Shown: one piece after another, positions 1-8,030 of the stretch | Layout: the number at the start of each line of letters is the position of its first letter | How positions within the stretch are numbered: position 1 is the first letter of the stretch | Assembly (NCBI GenBank): GCA_030426085.1 | Contig: JAUHYW010000077.1 | Coordinates: forward strand, 1 to 47,282 | Direction of reading: 5' to 3' | Source: a bacterium | GTDB lineage: Bacteria; Myxococcota_A; Bradymonadia; UBA7976; UBA1532 | DNA: 47,282 nt | Translations under genes and position numbers: made by a program | The notes under the pieces: model-generated | The model's input: the letters and a program-made list of their open reading frames with translations, nothing else | Told to the model about the DNA's origin: nothing | Database searches by the model: none

Positions 1-1083
1 ACGACGGGGTGAACGAGACCGCCGGGCCTCCGCCCTGCACCGGCGGCGCCACCGAAGCCTGTCGGGACAACTGCGAGTTCACCCGCAACCCCGACCAGTC
101 CGACATCGACGGCGATGGCATCGGCGATGCCTGTGACGATGATATCGACGGCGACACCCTCACCAACGCCCAGGAAGAAGCCTTCACCACGAACCCGGAG
201 CATCCGGATACCGACGGTGATGGTCGTCGGGACGACACCGACAACTGTCGCGTCTCCTTCAACCCCAACCAGACGGACACCGACGATGATGGTCTGGGCG
301 ATGCATGTGACGACGACGACGACGACGACGAGATCGAGGACGTCGGTCCCAACGGTGCTCCGCTCGACAACTGCCCGCTCATCGCCAACGTCGACCAGGC
401 CGACGCCGACGGGGACGGCCTGGGAGACGTATGCGACGAGGACGACGATGACGACGGGATCGTCGAGACCAATGTCCCGCCCCGCCCGCCATGCACCGGC
501 GACCTGCTCGAAGAGTGCCGCGACAATTGCCCGGGGGTCGCCAACCCGCTCCAGGACGATCTCGACGAAGATGGCATCGGAGACGCCTGCGACCGCGACA
601 CTGACGCCGATGGCGTCCGCGATCCCGAGGACGCCGTGCCCCCTGAGGCGAGAGACAACTGCCCCCGCACCCCGAACCGGGATCAGCTCGATCAAGATGG
701 CGACGGCCACGGCCGCGCGTGCGATCCCGATGACGACGACGACGGGGTGAACGAGACCGCCGGGCCTCCGCCCTGCACCGGCGGCGCCACCGAAGCCTGT
801 CGGGACAACTGCGAGTTCACCCGCAACCCCGACCAGTCCGACATCGACGGCGATGGCATCGGCGACGCCTGTGACGAAGACATCGACGGCGACACCCTCA
901 CCAACGCCCAGGAAGAGGTCTTCACCACGAACCCGGAGCACCCGGATACCGACGGTGATGGTGATCGGGACGACACCGACAACTGTCGCGTCTCCTTCAA
1001 CCCCAGCCAGACGGACACTGACGAAGATGGTCTGGGCGACGCGTGCGACGAGGACGACGACAACGATGACGTCGCGGATCGCA
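1..1083 (+). repeat. 738-bp higher-order tandem duplication in the TSP3 region
   Basis: Bases 1 to about 330 recur almost unchanged at 739 to about 1070, an offset of exactly 738 bp (246 codons). The surrounding modules also correspond but are more diverged, so the unit is a block of several TSP3 modules. Because the window begins inside the first copy, further copies may lie upstream. Confidence 0.85.
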
Positions 1084-4000
1084 ACCCCGACGGCACCCCG
1101 CTCGACAACTGCCCGCAGATCGCGAACTTCGATCAAGCTGACGTCGACAATGACGACATTGGTGATGTCTGCGACCCCGATGCCGACGGCGACGGGTATG
1201 GGGAGAGCGCTGCCTTGGAGCCACCATGCCCCACTGGCGGCCTCCCAGGCTGTCGGGACAACTGCCCCACCGTCGCGAACGCTGATCAGGCGGATCTCGA
1301 CGAGGACGGTATTGGCGATGCCTGCGAGGACGACACCGACGGCGATGGCAGGCGTGACGCGGACGACAACTGCGACTGGGTGAGCAACGCCGAGCAGGAC
1401 GATCTGGACCAGGATGATGCGGGCGACGCTTGTGACGAGGACGATGACGGCGACGGCATCGCCGAGAACGAAGGGACGGGCTTGCCTGCATGCAGTCCTG
1501 CTCAGCTACAGGACTGTCGGGACAATTGCCCCCGAACGTCCAACCCGGAGCAGAGAGATGTCGATGAGGATGGCATCGGCGATGCGTGCGACATCGACAC
1601 CGACGGTGATGGCATCCAGGAAGCCGAAGAGGCGGGGCCGGTATGCCGAGGGGGACGTATCGAGGGATGCCGCGACAACTGCCCCGACGATATCAACCCG
1701 AATCAGGCTGACTTGGACGGCGATGGCATCGGGGATGTCTGCGACGACGACAAGGACGGCGACGGCGTATTCCAGGACGTGGAAGATGGCGACAACTGCC
1801 CCGAAGACCCGAACGCCGATCAGGCCGACCAGGATGGCGACGGGGTCGGAAACGTCTGCGATCCCGACCCCGACAACGACGGGCTCGAAGGTGACGATGA
1901 CAACTGTCCGCTTGACCCCGACCCCCAACGCGACACCGACGGCGATGGGCAAGGCGACGGTTGCGACCACGATGACGACGACGATGGCGAACCAGACGGG
2001 TCGGACAATTGCCAGTTCGCGCCCAACCCGGATCAGGACGACCTCGACGGCGACGGCGAGGGCGACGCCTGTGATGATGACTTCGACGGAGACGGCGTCT
2101 ACAACGGCGACGACAACTGCCCGCTCATCCGCAATGGCTTCGGCGAGCCTGCCGACATCGATGGCGACGGTCGCGACGACCACAACCAGTTGGACACGGA
2201 CGGCGATGGTGACGGTGACGCGTGCGACGACGACGATGACAATGACGGCGTCAACGACGAACCCGACGACTGCCCGACCATCGCCAACAGCCCGGGTGAG
2301 AACAACGACGGAGAGGGCAACGGCGACGCTTGCGACCCCAACGACGACTTCGACGACGTCGACGACGCCCTCGAGATCCGGCTGGGCACCAGCACCCTGA
2401 GCGACAACACGGATGGCTCCGGACAGGTCGACGGCGTCGACCTCTGCCCGCTGGTCCGGCCGGGTGAGGGCGAAGACGAGCAGGACGCCGACACCGACTT
2501 CCGCTCCACGGCGTGTGACGCGGACGACGACAACGACGGGGTGCCCGACGCGGACGACAACTGCCCGCGGACCTACAACCCCTGGCAGCCCGACCGCGAC
2601 GCCGATGGCGAGGGCGACGCCTGCGACGGCGATGACGACGAGACCCCGCTGGAGCCGGACACCGACGGGGACGGCGTGATCGATCGGTTCGATACGTGCC
2701 CGGCGATCGCGAACGATCAGGCGATCGACATGGACCGGGACGGGATCGGCGACCCGTGCGATCCCGACGTCGACGGGGACGGCCTCTCCGATGTAGACGA
2801 TACCTGCCCGAACGCCCCCAGCAACCTCAGCCTGCACGAGAGCGCCGCGGGGCTGGTCGACCTCGATGGGCAGCCCCGCGGTGGCGAGTTCTGGGACGCG
2901 CTCGGCCGGCTGAGTTGCACTCTCGATCCCGACGGGGACGGCGTGGGCTGGCTGGTCGATGGTCGCCGGGACAACTGCCGCTTCACACCCAACCGCGATC
3001 AGACCGACGACGACGGCGACGGCGTGGGCGACGCGTGCCAGGTGCCCCCGGGCGAGGATGACCCGACCCGGGACTTCGATGGCGACCGCATCTTCGACGA
3101 GGCCGACAACTGCCCGTACACCGCCAACGTGAGCCAGGGCGACCGCGACCGGGACGGCTTCGGCGACGCCTGCGACCAGGATCGAGACGGCGACGGGCTG
3201 GCCGAGTTCCGGGGGCCGGGGGACGACTTCGAGCGGGATCGGCGGATGTTCGCGGCGGACACGTATGACACCTGCCCCTCGCTCGCGAACGCCGAGAACG
3301 ACGACCTGGACGGCGACGGGTTCGGTGACGCGTGCGACAGCGACGCCGACGACGATGGGATCCTGGATACGCTGGACAACTGCCCGGGGGTCGACAATCC
3401 ACGGCAGGCGGACCTCGACGGGGATGGCATCGGCGACGACTGCGAGTCGGACACCGACGGGGACGGCCAGCCGGATGACGTCGACGCCTGCCCGAGGACC
3501 TGGGACCCGGGGCACTTCGGCGATGATCCCTGCGCCGGTGAGGGGCTGCTCGCACTGCCCGGCTTCGACGTCGGGCACTGCCGGCGCTCCCGCTTCGATC
3601 GCACTCTGCCCGACCTGGACGGGGACGGGATGCCCGACGTGTGTGATCTGGACCAGGACGGGGATGGCATCTTCGACGCCAACGAGGAGCCGGGCTGTGA
3701 GCGCACCCCCGACCACCGCCGGGCAGAGGGGCTGGACGCGCCGGGCACCGTGCAGAACGGCGCGTGCGAGGAGGGCGCCGAGCGGGACTTCGACCGCGAT
3801 GGCATCCCCGACGTCGAAGACGACTGCCGCTTCGAGCCGGTCGGTGAGGCGCCGCCGGGCGACGCCGGGACATGGTGCGACGAGAGCGTGACCCTGTTCT
3901 GCGCGAACGGGACGTCGAGCCACGACTGTGACGGCGACGGACAGCCCAACTACGACGACAACTGCCCCGAGGTGCGCAACGACCCGGGGCGGGACCATGT

Positions 4001-7000
4001 CGACAGCGACCGGGACGGCGTCGGCGATCCGTGCGATCGGGACCGCGACGGGGACGGCCTCCCGAATACGCTGGCGAGCGACCCGGAGGGCGACGTGACG
4101 CCGTGCCAGTTGGGGTGCCATCTGTATGGCGACGCCTTCGTCGCGCTGGGCTGCGCCACCTGCTTCGACAACTGCCCCGCCGTGGCCAACCGCGACCAGC
4201 GGGACACCGACGGCGACGGTAAAGGCGATGCGTGTGACGCCGACGATGACGAAGACGGACACCCGGACACCGACGACCCGTGCCCGTTGCTCCCCGATGC
4301 GGAGAGGGCTGCCGATCAGGACGAGGATGGCCTCGGTGATCCGTGTGACCCGGACACGGACGGCGACGGGGTTCTGGAGGACGGGGACCCGGTGCCGGTC
4401 GAGGCGCGGGCGTCCCGGATCGTGGATGGCGCGCTCGTCGAGGGGCGCCTCGTGTTCGGAGGCGACGCGGATGGGATCGAGCGGAACCCGTGCGACTCCG
4501 GGCAGCGGATGGGCTGCGACGACAACTGCCCGGGGGTCCCCAACCCCAACCAGCGGGACACCGACCACGATGGAATCGGCGACGCCTGCGATGACGACGA
4601 CGACGGAGATGGCTTGGCCGACCCCTTCGACCCGTGCATCGTCCTTGAGGGCTGGCGGCTCGTCGATCCGGCCACGCACGGCACGGTCGACGAGTTCTGC
4701 GAGCCCGACCGGGACGGGGATGAGGTCCCCGACCCCTACGACAACTGTCCGTGGGTCCGCAATGCGGAGGAGCGGCTGTCCCAGTGCGGGGCCGATGGCG
4801 ACGCATCGTGCCCTCCGATCCAGTGGGACGCCGACGCCGATGGCGTAGGGGACATCTGCGAGGCCACGGACGAGGAGGGCTGGGCCGACGTCGACGATGA
4901 CGGAGAGCCCGCGCCGCGCGTGGGCGCTGATGGTTCGGTCGGCGATAACTGCCCCAGCCTGCCCAACCCCCGGCAGGTGGTGGTCCCCGAGACCGAAGAG
5001 CCGGTGGCCTGCACCGACGACGCCGACAGCGACGGGGTCCGCATCGGGCGAGGCGACCCCTGCGATGCCGACGACGTCGCCGACGGCAACCTGGAGTTCT
5101 GCGACGACAACTGCCCGACCGTGCCCAACCCGAGCCAGATCGATCTGGACGGGGACGGCACCGGCGACGCGTGCGATGACGATGACGATGGCGACGAGAT
5201 CGATGACGTCGACGACAACTGCCCCCGTATCGCCAACAAGAACCCGGACGGTCCCCAACTCGACACGGATGGCGACGACAAGGGCGATGCGTGCGATACC
5301 GACGACGATGACGACGGCTTGAGCGACCGCTGCGAGCTGGGCTGTGTGGCCGGCCTGGGCGAGTTGGAGGTGACCCCGGCGGTCGTGTTCGACGAGGCGG
5401 CGGCGTGCGACGACGCCGAGGGTGCAGAAGAGCCATCGGCGGCGCTGCCCGGCTTGCCGACGGGCGCTCAGGACGCCCCCTGCGAAGTGCTCGACGAGCA
5501 GTTCGCGAAGCTGGACGAGGCGGATCGGGTCGAGGCGGAGTGTCCGCTGCCCGAGGGTCTGCTGACCGATCCCTTCGAGGCCGACAGCGACGGCGATGGC
5601 CGGACCGACTTCGAAGAGGTCGACCCCCAGGCCGCGGTCAAGACCAACCCCCGGATGGGTGACACCGACCGGGACGGGCTGTGTGATGGCACCGAGCTGG
5701 CATCGGGCTGGGATCCCGAGCGGGTGGTGCCGGTGGATGACGACGTGCCGGTCTGCGGCGAGTTCACCGGGACGTCTGCGATCCTCGAAGACACCGACGG
5801 GGACGGCATCATCGACGGCGCGGAGGTCGACGGGCTGCGGGCCGACTGCCGGGACACCGACACCGACGGCATCGCCGACGGTGACGAGCAGGAGGTGGGG
5901 ACCGCCCCGCTGATCGCGGACACTGACGGGGACGGGTATCCCGACGGGCAGGAGGTCCAGGTCCTCGAGGACGGGGAGGAGGTCTACACCTCGGACCCGC
6001 TCGACACCGCCGATACGCCGGATCACGCGGCGCAGGGGCGGCTGGTCAGCGGCTCGTGCACCCAGGCGGTCGGATCCGGGGCGCCGGGGGCCGGGTGGCT
6101 GGGGCTGATGCTGCTCGCGCTGGGGCTGCTCCGGCGGCGGGCGGGGGCCGCGACGGCCGCGGTGATGTTGCTGGTGATGCCCGGCGGTGCCGAGGCGCAG
6201 GGTGGGGCGCCCGAGGTCACCGTCACCGACACCCCGAGCGGGGGCTACAACACAGTGAACTTCCGGGAGTGGGCCGCCGACGGAGGCTGGTCGGGCATCC
6301 CCAGCGGGGCGCTGCCGCACCTGTATGCCGAGGTGATGCTGGCGGCGGGCTATACGCCGTCGCCGGTGGAGTTCGAGCGGGCGCCGGGCTTCGTGGCCGA
6401 GGATCCGACGGTCAGCGAGGCCCGGATCGACTCGGCGCTGAGCCTGGGCCTGGGGCTGTTCGACCGGCTCGAGCTGCGGGCGCACCTGCCGCTGCACATG
6501 GACACGGTCGGGTCGAACTACGAGGCGGACTTCGCCGCCGGCGGCGTGGGCGACCGGCTCGGCGACCTGGGGGTGATGCTCAAGGGCACGATCCTCGACG
6601 GGCGGCGGGAGACGGTCGGGGTCGCGGTGGCGGCGGTGGGCAACGTGCCGCTGGGCGACGGGGACTCGCTGCACAGCGACGGCGCCTTCGTGCCCGAGGC
6701 GGTGGTGGTCGTCGACGCGCTGCGGCTGGTGCCGGGGCTGGCGCTGACGGCGAACGTGGGCGGGCGGTGGCGGGCGGACGCGGCGGCGTTCTCCGAGGAG
6801 CCGGTCGGGCCGCAGGTGACCTGGGTCGGCACGGTGGGCTACGACGCCTATCGCAGCGGGTACGGGCTCTTCCGGCGGGCGGCGGTGCTGGCCGAGGCCC
6901 GGGGGGCCGAGGAGGTGGATGGGACCCGCGACCCGCGGCAGCTCGTGGTGGGCGGGCGGGTGCAGGTGGCGTCGGTGCTGGTCGGCGCGGGGCTGGGCAT

Positions 7001-8030
7001 CAACCTCAACCCCGCGGCGCCGGGGGTCGGGCCGTGGTCGGCGCTGCTGGGGGTCGCCTGGCAGAGCCAGCGGGACCGGGACGGGGACGAGCTGGAGGAC
7101 GCGCTGGACATGTGCCCCGACGGGCCGGAGGACTTCGACGGCTTCGAGGACGACGACGGCTGCGCCGACACCGACAACGACGGGGATGGCATCCCCGACG
7201 TCGAGGATGGGATCGAGCCGGGGGCCGAGTTCGGGCGCTGCCGGGACGAGCCGGAGGATCTGGATGGCTTCGAGGATCAGGACGGCTGCCCCGAGCTGGA
7301 CAACGACCGGGATGGCTTGCCGGATGACATCGATCAGTGCAAGTCGGTGCCCGAAGACATGAACGGGGTGGTGGACGACGACGGCTGCCCCGACGCCGAC
7401 TCCGACGGAGACACCTTCCTCGACTATCAGGACGACTGCCCCGGTGTGCCGTGCAAGGCGGGCGAGACCTGCGAGGCGGGCTGCCCCGACACCGACGGGG
7501 ACGGGGTGCTCGATCGCACCGACGAGTGCCCCGCCTCGCCGTGCCTGCCGGGTCAGGGGTGTTATCTGGGCTGCCCCGACGCGGACGACGACGGGGTGCC
7601 CGACACGAAGGACGTCTGCCCCGATCAGATCGAGGACGAGCCGGACGGCAACGCGCCCGATGGCTGCCCGGGCGAGCAGTCGGACCGGGACGGGGACGGG
7701 GTGCCCGATCGCATGGATCGCTGCCCCGATCGCAAGGACTACGTCGGCATCAACTACGCCAACCGGGATGGCTGCCCCAAGCCCGACCGGGACAAGGACG
7801 AGGTGCCCGACGAGGTCGACGCCTGCCCCGACGAGAAGGAGGATCTGTTCACCGGCCAGGTGGACGGGTGCCCCGGCGCGGCGAAGCCGGAGACGCAGTC
7901 GGGCGATCGGTGTCCGCCGGGGGCCGATCTGCCCGACAGCGACGGCGACGGGCTGCCCGATTGCCGCGACAAGTGCCCGGCGATGCCCGAGGACGACGCA
8001 GGCGCCATCGACGGATGCCCGGAGGCCTGA
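1..8030 (+). CDS. Giant TSP3-repeat protein fused to an outer-membrane beta-barrel (5' partial)
   Basis: The reading frame is open from base 3, so the true start lies upstream; the GTG at base 9 is internal to a repeat and is not a credible start. From there the visible part is about 2673 residues. Residues 1 to about 2010 are back-to-back thrombospondin type 3 modules of the form DxDxDGxxDxxDNCP, extremely rich in Asp; in known families these bind calcium and form rigid extracellular stalks. Residues 2017-2045 resemble a MYXO-CTERM sorting signal (Cys, Gly-rich stretch, hydrophobic helix, three Arg). It is followed without a stop by a signal-peptide-like segment ending AEAQ, a beta-barrel-like domain (about 2060-2360) and more TSP3 modules to the end. 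No OmpA domain follows. The layout looks like two proteins joined in frame. The stop overlaps the kinase start (TGATG). Confidence 0.85.
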   Translation, partial: DGVNETAGPPPCTGGATEACRDNCEFTRNPDQSDIDGDGIGDACDDDIDGDTLTNAQEEAFTTNPEHPDTDGDGRRDDTDNCRVSFNPNQTDTDDDGLGDACDDDDDDDEIEDVGPNGAPLDNCPLIANVDQADADGDGLGDVCDEDDDDDGIVETNVPPRPPCTGDLLEECRDNCPGVANPLQDDLDEDGIGDACDRDTDADGVRDPEDAVPPEARDNCPRTPNRDQLDQDGDGHGRACDPDDDDDGVNETAGPPPCTGGATEACRDNCEFTRNPDQSDIDGDGIGDACDEDIDGDTLTNAQEEVFTTNPEHPDTDGDGDRDDTDNCRVSFNPSQTDTDEDGLGDACDEDDDNDDVADRNPDGTPLDNCPQIANFDQADVDNDDIGDVCDPDADGDGYGESAALEPPCPTGGLPGCRDNCPTVANADQADLDEDGIGDACEDDTDGDGRRDADDNCDWVSNAEQDDLDQDDAGDACDEDDDGDGIAENEGTGLPACSPAQLQDCRDNCPRTSNPEQRDVDEDGIGDACDIDTDGDGIQEAEEAGPVCRGGRIEGCRDNCPDDINPNQADLDGDGIGDVCDDDKDGDGVFQDVEDGDNCPEDPNADQADQDGDGVGNVCDPDPDNDGLEGDDDNCPLDPDPQRDTDGDGQGDGCDHDDDDDGEPDGSDNCQFAPNPDQDDLDGDGEGDACDDDFDGDGVYNGDDNCPLIRNGFGEPADIDGDGRDDHNQLDTDGDGDGDACDDDDDNDGVNDEPDDCPTIANSPGENNDGEGNGDACDPNDDFDDVDDALEIRLGTSTLSDNTDGSGQVDGVDLCPLVRPGEGEDEQDADTDFRSTACDADDDNDGVPDADDNCPRTYNPWQPDRDADGEGDACDGDDDETPLEPDTDGDGVIDRFDTCPAIANDQAIDMDRDGIGDPCDPDVDGDGLSDVDDTCPNAPSNLSLHESAAGLVDLDGQPRGGEFWDALGRLSCTLDPDGDGVGWLVDGRRDNCRFTPNRDQTDDDGDGVGDACQVPPGEDDPTRDFDGDRIFDEADNCPYTANVSQGDRDRDGFGDACDQDRDGDGLAEFRGPGDDFERDRRMFAADTYDTCPSLANAENDDLDGDGFGDACDSDADDDGILDTLDNCPGVDNPRQADLDGDGIGDDCESDTDGDGQPDDVDACPRTWDPGHFGDDPCAGEGLLALPGFDVGHCRRSRFDRTLPDLDGDGMPDVCDLDQDGDGIFDANEEPGCERTPDHRRAEGLDAPGTVQNGACEEGAERDFDRDGIPDVEDDCRFEPVGEAPPGDAGTWCDESVTLFCANGTSSHDCDGDGQPNYDDNCPEVRNDPGRDHVDSDRDGVGDPCDRDRDGDGLPNTLASDPEGDVTPCQLGCHLYGDAFVALGCATCFDNCPAVANRDQRDTDGDGKGDACDADDDEDGHPDTDDPCPLLPDAERAADQDEDGLGDPCDPDTDGDGVLEDGDPVPVEARASRIVDGALVEGRLVFGGDADGIERNPCDSGQRMGCDDNCPGVPNPNQRDTDHDGIGDACDDDDDGDGLADPFDPCIVLEGWRLVDPATHGTVDEFCEPDRDGDEVPDPYDNCPWVRNAEERLSQCGADGDASCPPIQWDADADGVGDICEATDEEGWADVDDDGEPAPRVGADGSVGDNCPSLPNPRQVVVPETEEPVACTDDADSDGVRIGRGDPCDADDVADGNLEFCDDNCPTVPNPSQIDLDGDGTGDACDDDDDGDEIDDVDDNCPRIANKNPDGPQLDTDGDDKGDACDTDDDDDGLSDRCELGCVAGLGELEVTPAVVFDEAAACDDAEGAEEPSAALPGLPTGAQDAPCEVLDEQFAKLDEADRVEAECPLPEGLLTDPFEADSDGDGRTDFEEVDPQAAVKTNPRMGDTDRDGLCDGTELASGWDPERVVPVDDDVPVCGEFTGTSAILEDTDGDGIIDGAEVDGLRADCRDTDTDGIADGDEQEVGTAPLIADTDGDGYPDGQEVQVLEDGEEVYTSDPLDTADTPDHAAQGRLVSGSCTQAVGSGAPGAGWLGLMLLALGLLRRRAGAATAAVMLLVMPGGAEAQGGAPEVTVTDTPSGGYNTVNFREWAADGGWSGIPSGALPHLYAEVMLAAGYTPSPVEFERAPGFVAEDPTVSEARIDSALSLGLGLFDRLELRAHLPLHMDTVGSNYEADFAAGGVGDRLGDLGVMLKGTILDGRRETVGVAVAAVGNVPLGDGDSLHSDGAFVPEAVVVVDALRLVPGLALTANVGGRWRADAAAFSEEPVGPQVTWVGTVGYDAYRSGYGLFRRAAVLAEARGAEEVDGTRDPRQLVVGGRVQVASVLVGAGLGINLNPAAPGVGPWSALLGVAWQSQRDRDGDELEDALDMCPDGPEDFDGFEDDDGCADTDNDGDGIPDVEDGIEPGAEFGRCRDEPEDLDGFEDQDGCPELDNDRDGLPDDIDQCKSVPEDMNGVVDDDGCPDADSDGDTFLDYQDDCPGVPCKAGETCEAGCPDTDGDGVLDRTDECPASPCLPGQGCYLGCPDADDDGVPDTKDVCPDQIEDEPDGNAPDGCPGEQSDRDGDGVPDRMDRCPDRKDYVGINYANRDGCPKPDRDKDEVPDEVDACPDEKEDLFTGQVDGCPGAAKPETQSGDRCPPGADLPDSDGDGLPDCRDKCPAMPEDDAGAIDGCPEA
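6054..6196 (+). other. Internal MYXO-CTERM-like signal followed by a signal-peptide-like segment
   Basis: Within the giant gene, codons 2017-2044 encode a Cys (bases 6057-6059), a Gly/Ala-rich linker, the hydrophobic stretch WLGLMLLALGLL and an Arg triplet (bases 6132-6140). Such signals normally end a protein. The frame instead continues into a short hydrophobic run and an AEAQ-type signal peptidase site. An in-frame ATG at 6108-6110 would give a second protein a plausible signal peptide (n-region with RRR, hydrophobic core, cleavage site). Whether the product is one chain or two is not decidable from sequence. Confidence 0.6.

Noticed and set aside
9-11. GTG at base 9 as the start of the giant gene
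   Set aside because: The frame is open upstream to the window edge and the same codon occurs inside the second copy of the repeat, so it is internal.
1506-6674. A 1722-codon open frame on the minus strand inside the giant TSP3 gene
   Set aside because: It mirrors the Asp-rich repeats on the other strand (monotonous Val/Ile/Ala/Arg), lacks a start context and any domain; high G+C removes stops in opposite frames.
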